A program made the position numbers and the translations under genes. Shown here piece by piece: positions 52,348-63,698 of a stretch of 64,000 nt of DNA; the first letter of the stretch is position 1, and every line of letters starts with the position of its first letter. Under the pieces are notes generated by a model. It had not been told where the DNA came from. It did not search any database and saw only the letters and a program-made list of their open reading frames with translations. The stretch is from Prado023 sp963706885 (GTDB lineage Bacteria > Actinomycetota > Actinomycetes > S36-B12 > CAIYMF01): assembly GCA_963706885.1 (NCBI GenBank), contig CAVPNX010000004.1:1-64000 (forward strand). Reading direction: 5' to 3'.

Positions 52348-54847
52348 GTGCGCGCCGTCGTGATGGCCGGCGGCGAGGGCACCCGTCTGCGCCCTCTGAC
52401 CACGAACGTGCCCAAGCCGCTGCTGCCGGTGGTGGGGGAGCCGATCATGGGCCACCTGCTGCGGCTGCTGAGCATGCACGGGATCGACCAGGCGGTCGTC
52501 ACGGTGCAGTACCTGGCCGCCAGCATCCGCTCGTACTTCGGGGCCGGCGAGGAGTACGGCGTCGCGCTGTCGTACGCGACCGAGTCGGTCCCGCTGGGGA
52601 CTGCGGGCAGCGTGAAGAACGCCGAGCAGGGCCTGGCCGGCGAGCCCTTCCTGGTGGTGTCCGGCGATGCCCTGACCGACATCGACCTGTCCGGACTCAT
52701 CGAGTTCCACAACCGCACGGGCGCAGCTGGTCACCGTTGCGCTGGCCCGCAAGCCCAACGTCCTGGAGTTCGGCAACGTCATCACCGCCGAGGACGGGCG
52801 GATCGAGCGGTTCATCGAGAAGCCGACCTGGGGTCAGGTGTTCTCCGACACGGTCAACACCGGCATCTACGTGATGGCACCGGAGGTCCTGGACCTGGTC
52901 CCGGCCGATGTGAAGGTGGATTGGGCGGCCGACGTCTTCCCGCGCCTGATGGCTGCGGGTGCGCCGCTCTACGGGTACGTCACCGACGGCTACTGGGAGG
53001 ATGTCGGCACCATCGACAGCTACCTGGCCGTCCAGGGGGACGTGCTGCGCGGCCAGGTGGCGGCCCACATCAGCGGGTTCGAGGTGGCCCCCCAGGTGTG
53101 GCTCGGCGAGGGAGCGGTGGTCGATCAGGGGGCGGACCTTCGCTCCCCATGCTTCGTCGGCGCCCATGCGCGGGTGGAGACCGACTGCGTGGTCGGCCCG
53201 GGGACTGTCCTGGGCAGCAACGTCGTCCTGCGCCGGGGAGCCCGGGTCGTGGACTCCCTGCTCGATGCCAGCGCCTATGTCGACACCGGCTCGGAGATCA
53301 CCTCGGCGCTGATCGGGCGGGCCTGTGAGGTGCGGGCACGGGTGCGCGTGGCCGCAGGTGCTGTGGTCGCCGACGAGTGCGTGCTCGGCGAGGAGGTCCA
53401 GGTCAGCTCGGGCGTGCACATCTACCCGGCCAAGCAGATCGAGGCCGGTGCCGTCGTGAGCGACAACGTCATCTGGGAGGCCCGCGCGCACGGGTCGCTG
53501 TTCGGCCCGCGTGGCGTGAGCGGGATCGTGAACCTCGACATCACCCCCGAGATGGTGGTGCGCCTGGGCGCTGCGTACGCCGCGCTGCTGCCCAAGGGGT
53601 CCACGGTGACCGTCGGCCGGGACCACTCCCGTGCGGCCCGGGCGATGAACCGGGCACTGGCCGGTTCCCTGACGGCAGCCGGCCTGAACGTCCGCGACCT
53701 GAGGATCACCCCGCTGCCGGTCGTGCGCGCGGATGCAGCCCGGGCCGCGCAGGGCGGTGTCTACCTGCGCACGACCCTCGGCGTCCCGGAGAGCCTCGAC
53801 CTGCTGCTGCTGGACCGCGACGGCTCGGACCTCCCGGTCACCGACCGCCAGCGGCTCGAGCGGATCCTCGTACGTCGGGACTTCCGCCGGGCGTTCCCCG
53901 GTGAGATCGGTGACATCCACACCCCCCATCGGTCCCTCGACGAGTACGCCGCGCAGCTGGCCAGCTCGATCGACACCTCGGGGGTCGCCGACTCGGGCCT
54001 CAAGGTGGTCATCGACACCGGGGCCGGGCCGGCCTCCCTCGTGCTCCCGCGGGTGCTCTCCGGGCTGCCCGTGAGCGTGCTGACGGTCAACAACCGGCTC
54101 GACGAGGACCATCCGACGTCCACCGGTGCGTCGTACCACGCGGCGATGGCCCGCCTTGCCGACCTCGTGTCCTCCTCCCGATCGGACCTCGGGGTGCGCT
54201 TCGACCCGACGGGCGAGCGGTTGTCGATGGTGGATGAGTCCGGTCGGCCCTTCGACCACGGTCGCGCCCTGCTGGTGATGCTGGACCTCGTGGCCGCGGA
54301 GCGGCGCACCGGGGTGATCGCCCTGCCCACCCACACCACGAGGGTGGCCCAGAAGGTCACCAGCTACCACAACGTCGGCGTGGTCTGGACCGGGTCCTCG
54401 ACGGCGGCGCTGTCCGCGCAGGCCCGCTCCACCCCCGACCTGATCTTCGCCGGGGACGGCAGCGGCGGGTTCATCGTGCCGGAGATGGGACCCAACGTCG
54501 ACGGCCTGGCGGCCTTCGTCCGTCTGGTGGGCATGGTGGCACGCACGAAGCTGACCCTCTCGGCGATCGACCGGCGGATCCCGCAGGTGCACATCGCGAA
54601 GTCGTCCGTTCCCACCCCGTGGGCGCGCCGCGGGGCGGTGATGCGCCTCCTGGTCGAGGCTGCGGGGGACCGCCTCGTGGACTCCGCCGAGGGAGTGCGC
54701 ATCCAGGAGCCGGACGGCAGCTGGGTGCTGGCGGTCCCCGACCAGACGGAGGCAGCCATCCGCCTGTGGGTGGAGTCGGACACCGATGAGGCGGCCGACC
54801 GTGTGCTGCGCGAGTGGTTCACGTTGATCGAGTCCGAGGCACCGTGA
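52348..54847 (+). CDS. Sugar-1-phosphate nucleotidyltransferase fused to a degenerate phosphohexomutase domain (apparent 1-base insertion)
   Basis: After correction, an 832-aa two-domain protein. Residues ~1-235 are a nucleotidyltransferase with MAGGEGTRLRPLTTNVPKPL (Rossmann signature and activator Lys), followed by a left-handed beta-helix (hexapeptide-like) segment to ~380. It resembles mannose-1-phosphate guanylyltransferases. The rest is phosphomannomutase-like, but the catalytic Ser loop (TASHNP) and the metal loop (DGDxDR) are not recognisable: the corresponding segments read VYLRTTLGVPES and FDPTGERLSMV. The C-terminal domain is thus probably regulatory. The frame break at 52719-52721 (GGG) disappears if one G is removed. 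GTG 52348 follows the previous stop. Confidence 0.78.
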
Positions 54848-55740
54848 TGCCCCCCGCGACGACGGGCGCCCCGCCGCCGGGGCTCGATCCGGCCGTTCCG
54901 AGTGCTCGCGAGCGACTGAACCTCATCGACCAGCTCACCGTCGCCGCCGTGGCCAGCGACTATGCCGCCGGCCCGGACCAGCCACCGACCGGGTCGCGAC
55001 GCCAGCGGGTGCTCGTGGCGGCCGCCGCGCTGGCGCTCGCCGGCTTCGTCCTGGCCGTGGGCATCTCCGACCGGGTGCTCAACGACCCCGTCGTGAACGA
55101 CCAGCGGTCGGCGCTGATCGAGCGCATCGCGGTGGCCGACAGCCGCAACGCCGAACTGATCGAGGAGGTCGCTGCGGCGCGGGTCGAGCTGTCGGCTGCA
55201 CGCGAGGAGAACCTGCGGTCCACGCTGGCTGGCGCGCAGCTGGCCGCCGAGATCCAGGCGCTCGAGCTGGCGACGGGTTACGCGCCGGTCGAGGGGCCGG
55301 GTGCGGTCGTCTCGCTCACCGATGCCCCGGTCGAGGAGGGTGATCAGCGCGATGACGTCGAGCAGGTCATCGACAGCGACATCCAGCGGGCCGTGAACGG
55401 GCTCTGGTCGGTGGGCGCCGAGGCTGTTGCGGTCAACGGCCAGCGGTTGACCGCCCAGTCCGCGATCCGGTCGGCGGCGGGGGCCATCCTGGTCAACTAC
55501 CGGCCGCTGAAGCCGCCGTACCGGGTCGAGGCCATCGGGCCACCGGACCTGGCCGACCAGTTCTGGACGACCCAGGACGCCCAGGAGCTGCTCAGTGTGT
55601 CCACGCAGTTCGGCATAGGATTGGAGGCGTCGTCCGCCGACCGGCTCACGCTGAGGTCCGCCACGTCGCCGCTGCCTTCGGAGGCGGAGGTCGTACGGGC
55701 CGGGGAGCTGGCGGAGACCGAGGGTGAGGGGGAGGGCTGA
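54847..55740 (+). CDS. DUF881-family membrane-anchored protein
   Basis: 297-aa protein with a cytoplasmic N-terminus of ~55 residues, one membrane helix (~58-78), a ~60-residue coiled coil (IERIAVADSRNAELIEEVAA) and a globular DUF881 domain (GPGAVVSLTDAP ... AVNGLWSVGAEAVAVNGQRL). Function unknown; likely envelope or division related because the DUF881-small basic protein-DUF881 set sits near gcvH in many actinobacteria. Starts at GTG 54844 or ATG 54847, overlapping the previous stop. Confidence 0.82.
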   Translation: MPPATTGAPPPGLDPAVPSARERLNLIDQLTVAAVASDYAAGPDQPPTGSRRQRVLVAAAALALAGFVLAVGISDRVLNDPVVNDQRSALIERIAVADSRNAELIEEVAAARVELSAAREENLRSTLAGAQLAAEIQALELATGYAPVEGPGAVVSLTDAPVEEGDQRDDVEQVIDSDIQRAVNGLWSVGAEAVAVNGQRLTAQSAIRSAAGAILVNYRPLKPPYRVEAIGPPDLADQFWTTQDAQELLSVSTQFGIGLEASSADRLTLRSATSPLPSEAEVVRAGELAETEGEGEG

Positions 55741-56072
55741 TGATCGCAGTCATCGGGCTGATCATCGGGATCGTCGCGGGGCTGATCCTCGAGCCGACCG
55801 TCCCGCTCTGGCTCGAGCCCTACCTGCCGATCGCGGTGATCGCGGCGCTGGACGCCGTCGTGGGTGCCGGCCGTGCCCTGCTCGATGGGGTCTTCCGTGA
55901 TCGTGTCTTCGTCATCTCCTTCCTGAGCAACGTCCTGGTCGCTGCCCTCATCGTGTGGATCGGCGACCTGCTGGGCGTGGGCAGCCAGATGTCCACCGGG
56001 GTTGTGGTCGTGCTGACGATGCGCATCTTCGCCAATGCCGCCGCAATCCGACGCCACATCCTCAAGGCGTGA
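55740..56072 (+). CDS. sbp: Small basic family protein (DUF1290)
   Basis: 110-aa protein with three hydrophobic helices (residues ~1-18, 24-45, 58-80). The motif EPTVPLWLEPYLPIAVIAALDA and a C-terminal FANAAAIRRH basic tail match the DUF1290 family found between two DUF881 genes. It overlaps both neighbours by 1-4 bases, so the three products probably act together at the membrane. Confidence 0.85.
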   Translation: MIAVIGLIIGIVAGLILEPTVPLWLEPYLPIAVIAALDAVVGAGRALLDGVFRDRVFVISFLSNVLVAALIVWIGDLLGVGSQMSTGVVVVLTMRIFANAAAIRRHILKA

Positions 56073-56857
56073 GCATGGACGGAAACGACCCGGGCGCCGA
56101 CCCCACTACGAGCGGCCCGAACGACCGTGACCTGCCTGAGGGGGACTACCACACGAGCTCCCTGTGGCGCTGGAGCGGGCCGGCGAGCCTCGTGGCTGGC
56201 GGCCTGTTCGCGGTGCTGGGGTGGATGCTCGTGGCCGGAGCCATCGCGCAGGACAGCGACGAGGCCCTGGCCAACGCGAGACCCGACCAGCTCGTCGGCA
56301 TCCTCGACAGCCTCGATGCCGAGAACGACCGGCTGGAGCAGGAGAAGCGCCGGTTGGCCGCCGAGGTCGCCTCCCTGACCTCGGGAAGTGACGCCGCGGC
56401 ACTGGCGGCTGCCCGCAGCCGCAAGGAGTCCCTTGAGGTGCTGGCCGGCACGACGCGGGTGCGCGGCCCCGGAGTGCGGATCGTGATCCGCGACCCCGGG
56501 GGAGGCGTCGACGCCGCGGAGATCCTCGACACGGTGCAGGAGCTCCGCGATGCGGGTGCCGAGAGCATCGAGGTGTCGCAGCGGCGGGTCGTGGTGAGCA
56601 CCTGGTTCGCCGACCCGCCTGAGGCGACGACGTCGGCCGTCCTGGTCTCCGGTGACCTGCGGCCCACTCCATACACGATCCTGGCGATCGGTGACCCCGA
56701 GACCCTGGCCACCGCCATGGAGATACCCGGCGGTGTTGCCGACTCGGTGCGCACGGCTGGTGCGACCTTCGAGCTCGAGCAGCGCGAGGTCGTGGACATC
56801 ACCTCGACGGTGCCGCTGACGACCCCCGAGTACGCTGAACCGGTGGACCAGGGCTGA
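56069..56857 (+). CDS. Second DUF881-family membrane-anchored protein
   Basis: 262-aa paralogue of the gene at 54847. It has a short N-terminus, one membrane helix (~38-58), a coiled coil (LDSLDAENDRLEQEKRRLAA) and the DUF881 domain (GPGVRIVIRDPGG ... RDAGAESIEVSQRRVV). GTG 56069 overlaps the stop of the small basic protein gene; ATG 56075 is an alternative. Confidence 0.82.
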   Translation: MSMDGNDPGADPTTSGPNDRDLPEGDYHTSSLWRWSGPASLVAGGLFAVLGWMLVAGAIAQDSDEALANARPDQLVGILDSLDAENDRLEQEKRRLAAEVASLTSGSDAAALAAARSRKESLEVLAGTTRVRGPGVRIVIRDPGGGVDAAEILDTVQELRDAGAESIEVSQRRVVVSTWFADPPEATTSAVLVSGDLRPTPYTILAIGDPETLATAMEIPGGVADSVRTAGATFELEQREVVDITSTVPLTTPEYAEPVDQG

Positions 56858-56918
56858 GCGCCCGTGAGCGCCCGACCGGGTCCACTCCGCCGCACGATCG
56901 CAGCCCGATGGAGGACCG

Positions 56919-57308
56919 ATGTACCCCGATGACCTGCGCTACACGCCGGAGCACGAGTGGATCCGTCGGGAGAGCCCGACCGTGCTGCGGTTCGGGATCA
57001 CCTCGTTCGCGACCGAGGCCCTCGGTGACGTGGTGTACGTCGCCCTGCCTGCGGTGGGCAGCCCGCTGACCGCGGGCCAGCCCTGTGGGGAGGTGGAGTC
57101 CACGAAGTCCGTCAGCGACCTCTACGCCCCCCTCGACGGGACGGTCGTCGGCGTGAACGGCGACTTGGAGGACTCCCCGGAGATGGTCAACGCCGAGCCC
57201 TACGGCGAAGGGTGGATGGTCGACGTCGAGTGCCCGTCGGCCGAGGTGGCCGATTCCGCGTGGGGGGCGCTGCTGACCGCATCCCAGTACGCCGACGGAT
57301 TGTCCTGA
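56919..57308 (+). CDS. gcvH: Glycine cleavage system H protein
   Basis: Lipoyl carrier of the glycine cleavage system, shuttling the aminomethyl group from GcvP. 129 aa; lipoylated Lys in VESTKSVSDLYAP (~residue 65) and the family N-terminus RYTPEHEWIR. GATGGAGGA-type ribosome-binding sequence just upstream. gcvP lies 2.7 kb downstream; gcvT is not in the window. Confidence 0.95.
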   Translation: MYPDDLRYTPEHEWIRRESPTVLRFGITSFATEALGDVVYVALPAVGSPLTAGQPCGEVESTKSVSDLYAPLDGTVVGVNGDLEDSPEMVNAEPYGEGWMVDVECPSAEVADSAWGALLTASQYADGLS

Positions 57309-57316
57309 CCGGGGGC

Positions 57317-57347
57317 TTGACCTGGCCCGCTGGGCGTCCGGTAGGTT
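57317..57347 (+). promoter_or_regulatory. Promoter with 19-bp spacer before the FHA/MerR genes
   Basis: TTGACC (57317-57322) and TAGGTT (57342-57347) are separated by 19 bases. Over-long spacers are typical of promoters activated by MerR-family proteins, and a MerR gene is the second gene of this unit. Confidence 0.45.
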
Positions 57348-57360
57348 TCGCCCTGTGGTG

Positions 57361-57383
57361 AACCTAGACCTCAGGTAGAGGTT
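57361..57383 (+). promoter_or_regulatory. Palindrome in the FHA gene leader
   Basis: AACCT-AG-ACCT-C-AGGT-AG-AGGTT: nested inverted arms AACCT/AGGTT and ACCT/AGGT centred at 57372, just after the expected transcription start. A candidate site for the downstream MerR regulator. Confidence 0.4.
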
Positions 57384-57417
57384 CGCGGGGCGGGATTGCA
57401 CTCAGGATGGAGACGAC

Positions 57418-57912
57418 GTGGGGCGGTCATGCCAGAAGTGCGGCCAGGAGATGTCCGATCTCGCACGCTTCTGCAGCAACTGTGGTGCGCCGCTGGTGGA
57501 CCTCGGGGCTGATGCCGAGGTCCAGTCCACCGGCAACCTCGATGTCCCCGTGACGTCGACGGGGCCACTGGGCCCGGTGGGTGCCGCGAGTGCGGCGTCG
57601 GTGGCCCCGGGGACCGCGATGCTGATCGTGCGCCGCGGCCCCAGCGAGGGGACCTCGTTCATCCTCGACAGTGACCTGGTCACGGTGGGGCGCTCCGACG
57701 ACGCCGACGTGGTGCTCGATGACGTCACCGTCTCCCGGCGGCACGCGGAGTTCATCCGCGACGCCCAGGGCTGGCAGTGCCGCGACGTCGGGAGCCTGAA
57801 CGGCACCTACGTCAACCGGGCGCGCATCGAGACGATCGCCCTGGCCGGGGGCGACGAGGTCCAGATCGGCAAGTACCGTTTCGTGTTCCTCGTGGGGGGT
57901 GGCCAGTCGTGA
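57418..57912 (+). CDS. Zinc-ribbon and FHA domain protein (GarA-like position)
   Basis: 164-aa cytoplasmic protein. Residues ~5-22 form a C4 zinc ribbon (CQKCGQEMSDLARFCSNCG); residues ~60-160 are an FHA phosphothreonine-binding domain with GRSDDADVVLDDVTVSRRHA and SLNGTYVN. By gene order it matches mycobacterial GarA, the FHA regulator of glutamate metabolism. However, I see no GarA-type ETT phospho-acceptor motif in the N-terminal part, which carries the ribbon instead. GTG 57418 is the start that keeps all four cysteines. Confidence 0.8.
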   Translation: MGRSCQKCGQEMSDLARFCSNCGAPLVDLGADAEVQSTGNLDVPVTSTGPLGPVGAASAASVAPGTAMLIVRRGPSEGTSFILDSDLVTVGRSDDADVVLDDVTVSRRHAEFIRDAQGWQCRDVGSLNGTYVNRARIETIALAGGDEVQIGKYRFVFLVGGGQS

Positions 57913-58646
57913 GCACGGCGGCAGCGTCGGATGGGTTGCTGAGCATCGGTGAGGTCCTGCAGCTGCTGCGTGCGGACTTCCCGGACATCAGCATCTCCAA
58001 GATCCGCTACCTGGAGTCCGAGGACCTCGTCGAGCCGCAGCGGACCCCCTCGGGGTACCGCAAGTTCACCCGGGCCGATGCCGAGCGGCTGCGCTACGTG
58101 CTGCGGATGCAGCGCGATCACTACCTGCCGCTCAAGGTCATCCGGGAGCACCTCGACGCCATCGACCGCGGCCTTCAGCCAGCACCCCTGACCGCGACGG
58201 ACACCGCACCGCGGGCCCTGGTGGCGACGGACAACTACCCCGCACCCGAGGACCTCGGCGCACAGGGCCAGGAGCTGCGGCTGTCGCGCAAGGAGCTGCT
58301 CGAGGAGTCCGGACTCAGCAACGAGGTGCTGCGCGAGCTGGAGTCCTTCGGCCTGGTCGCCCAGGCCCCGGGCACCTCGTACTTCGATGCCACGGCCCTG
58401 CAGGTGGCCCGGATCGCCGCCCAGATGGCGCAGTTCGGCTACGGCCCCCGGCACCTGCGGCCGTTCCGGCTGGCGGCCGACCGGGAGCTGGCCCTGGTGG
58501 AGCAGGTCGTCAAGCCGATGGCCCATGGCCGGGCGCAGGACAGCGCGGCCAAGGCCGAGGAGGCCTCGCGCGCGATCGCCACACTGGCCATCCAGCTGCA
58601 TGTGGCCCTGGTCAGGGCCGGGCTCCCGCGCACGCTCGGCCGCTGA
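57909..58646 (+). CDS. MerR-family transcriptional regulator (FtsR-like)
   Basis: 245-aa regulator. The N-terminal winged helix (LSIGEVLQLLRADFPDISIS, KIRYLESEDLVEPQRTPSGYR) is followed by a second, atypical effector-like domain of ~130 residues (LSRKELLEESGLSNEVLREL). Gene order and architecture match the mycobacterial/corynebacterial FtsR (Rv1828-type) protein. GTG 57909 overlaps the FHA stop, so the two are translationally coupled. Confidence 0.85.
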   Translation: MSTAAASDGLLSIGEVLQLLRADFPDISISKIRYLESEDLVEPQRTPSGYRKFTRADAERLRYVLRMQRDHYLPLKVIREHLDAIDRGLQPAPLTATDTAPRALVATDNYPAPEDLGAQGQELRLSRKELLEESGLSNEVLRELESFGLVAQAPGTSYFDATALQVARIAAQMAQFGYGPRHLRPFRLAADRELALVEQVVKPMAHGRAQDSAAKAEEASRAIATLAIQLHVALVRAGLPRTLGR

Positions 58647-58673
58647 GCGATGGTGGGTCCGGCCTGCCGGGTC

Positions 58674-58679
58674 TAGTCT
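58674..58679 (+). promoter_or_regulatory. -10 box of leaderless DUF151 promoter
   Basis: TAGTCT, six bases (GGGCGC), GTG 58686. Confidence 0.5.
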
Positions 58680-58685
58680 GGGCGC

Positions 58686-59156
58686 GTGGATGGCTACCAG
58701 GAGGTTGAGGTCATCGGGGTCCGCGTCGAGATGCCGTCGAACGCCCCCATCGTCCTCGTACGACCGATCGCCGGGGGAGCGCTGCTGCCCATCTGGATCG
58801 GTCCGAACGAGGCCGCTGCGATCGCCATGGCCCAGCAGGGGGTGGCTGCACCCCGGCCGCTGACCCATGACCTGTTCGTCGCAACGCTGCTCCAGCTCGG
58901 CACACCGCTGCTGAGCGTGCGCATCACGCGGCTCGAGGAGGGTGTGTTCTTCGCCGAGCTGGACCTGCAGGGGCAGAGCGTGGATGCCCGACCCTCGGAT
59001 GCCATCGCCCTGGCCCTGCGCGCCGGGGTGCCGATCCTGCTCGCCGACGACGTGCTCGCGGAGGCGGGTGTCGCTCCTGACCCCGACGAGGACGTCGACG
59101 AGGTCGAGCAGTTCCGGGAGTTCCTCGACTCGGTGACGCCGCAGGACTTCCAGTAG
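58686..59156 (+). CDS. Bifunctional nuclease family protein (DUF151)
   Basis: 156-aa protein of the BFN/DUF151 family, whose plant members have RNase and DNase activity; the bacterial role is not settled. Core motifs LLPIWIGPNEAAAIA (~37-51) and VDARPSDAIALALRAGVPI are intact. Conserved neighbour of the two MerR genes in actinobacteria. Confidence 0.87.
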   Translation: MDGYQEVEVIGVRVEMPSNAPIVLVRPIAGGALLPIWIGPNEAAAIAMAQQGVAAPRPLTHDLFVATLLQLGTPLLSVRITRLEEGVFFAELDLQGQSVDARPSDAIALALRAGVPILLADDVLAEAGVAPDPDEDVDEVEQFREFLDSVTPQDFQ

Positions 59157-59163
59157 CCCGCCC

Positions 59164-59192
59164 AGTCTCACCCTCAACCTGAGGGTGAGACT
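59164..59192 (+). terminator. Perfect 13-bp stem-loop after the DUF151 gene
   Basis: AGTCTCACCCTCA and TGAGGGTGAGACT around the three-base loop ACC, followed by TTCCTCC. It starts 8 bases after the stop codon and 29 bases before the -35 box of the next gene, so it best fits an intrinsic terminator. Confidence 0.65.
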
Positions 59193-59220
59193 TTCCTCCG
59201 GCGTGTCGGGGTGAGCAGCG

Positions 59221-59249
59221 TTGACGGGCGCCGTCGTGGGGCCTAGTTT
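59221..59249 (+). promoter_or_regulatory. Sigma70-type promoter of the second MerR gene
   Basis: TTGACG (59221-59226), a 17-base spacer and TAGTTT (59244-59249), about 70 bases before the ATG at 59318; GGAGG at about 59302 is the ribosome-binding site. The best two-box promoter in the window. Confidence 0.6.
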
Positions 59250-59317
59250 CGGGTCAGGAATCCCGCCGGTGTAACTACGCCGACGCAAGACGCGATCTCG
59301 ACCGGAGGCCAGGGAAG

Positions 59318-59842
<525 letters not shown>

Positions 59843-59972
59843 GCTGGCCGAGCGGCGGCGCAAGCGCCAGACCGGCTGAGGCAGCACCCTCGCGTCGCCC
59901 GTGCCCGCATGGCGTGGTGGTCGGGGGTGAGCAGGCGGCGCGGGTCTCCCGGCCGCTGGCACCGGGCACGAC

Positions 59973-59978
59973 TATCGT
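59973..59978 (+). promoter_or_regulatory. -10 box of leaderless gcvP promoter
   Basis: TATCGT, six bases (GGGCGC, the same six as before the DUF151 gene), GTG 59985. A leaderless mRNA leaves no room for a glycine riboswitch. Confidence 0.5.
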
Positions 59979-59984
59979 GGGCGC

Positions 59985-62879
<2,895 letters not shown>

Positions 62880-62946
62880 TCCGTGGCGCCCGGCCCCGGG
62901 TGCGGGCTGCGTGCCGACGATCGGTGGCACGCCGGATCGGGTGCCC

Positions 62947-63558
62947 TCAGGTGCGACCCTCGGTCTCCTGGATCTCGAAGAGGACCTCCTGCGCCGAGGC
63001 CCCCTGCCCCGGGAGGTCGGGGGCTGAGTCTGCACCTGAGGTTGAGGGTTCCATCCACAGGGCGTGCAGGACGGGGAATCCGGCTGCACGCACAGCCTCG
63101 ACCACGGCTGCGTCGTCGTCGACGAAAGCCTCGATCCGGTAGCGCTGGGACAGCCGGCGCAGGGTGGCGACCTTGGTGATCCGCGCCGGCCGTCGGTCGG
63201 CGTCGGCTCGCATGAACAGCTGGCCGTCGGGCAGGCCCTGGTCGGCCAGCCACGTGAGGGTTGCCGCCCTGCAGCGCTCGGGTCGTCCGGTCAGGTAGAC
63301 CACGACGTGTCCGGCGCGTTGTGCGGTGGCCACCGCGCCGAGGCCCTCGGCCAGCGGGGGATCGTCCGGGGCGGCGCCGAAGAAGGCGTCCCAGTCCTTC
63401 GGACGCGAGGCCACGTGGTGCAGCCGATGGCGCACGTCGGCCAGGACCCCGTCGATGTCGAACACGGCCACGCTGGTGGGCTCGTCGGGGTGGTGGTCGG
63501 ATGGCGCCCCGCTGCCGGGGGGCGTCGTGCCTCGTGCGTGCGGGGGGTCCTGGGACAT
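62947..63558 (-). CDS. HAD-superfamily phosphatase (polynucleotide-kinase phosphatase-like)
   Basis: 203-aa protein. After ~30 Pro/His-rich residues, AVFDIDGVLADVRHRLHHV holds HAD motif I with two Asp; VVYLTGRPERCR is motif II, and EAFVDDDAAVVEAVRAAG motif IV. This pattern is common in stand-alone PNK 3'-phosphatase-like or nucleotidase HADs; the substrate is unknown. ATG 63558 follows TAGCGT (63566-63571) and seven bases, so leaderless. Confidence 0.75.
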   Translation of the reverse strand: MSQDPPHARGTTPPGSGAPSDHHPDEPTSVAVFDIDGVLADVRHRLHHVASRPKDWDAFFGAAPDDPPLAEGLGAVATAQRAGHVVVYLTGRPERCRAATLTWLADQGLPDGQLFMRADADRRPARITKVATLRRLSQRYRIEAFVDDDAAVVEAVRAAGFPVLHALWMEPSTSGADSAPDLPGQGASAQEVLFEIQETEGRT

Positions 63559-63685
63559 GGGGGCGACGCTACCGCGCACGCAGGCAGGAATCTGCGCGAT
63601 CTGGGATCTCCCGCAGCGGGGTCCGTCCGGCGCCACCGGGGTTCTCAGGGCGGGGACCGGTCGCGGCCCGAACACGTCCGATCGC

Positions 63686-63691
63686 TAGCCT
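63686..63691 (+). promoter_or_regulatory. -10 box of leaderless hotdog-gene promoter
   Basis: TAGCCT, seven bases (CGGGGAC), ATG 63699. Confidence 0.45.
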
Positions 63692-63698
63692 CGGGGAC

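Noticed and set aside
59843..59984. Possible glycine riboswitch before gcvP
   Set aside because: The -10 box lies six bases from the start codon, leaving no leader, and I see no tandem aptamer core.
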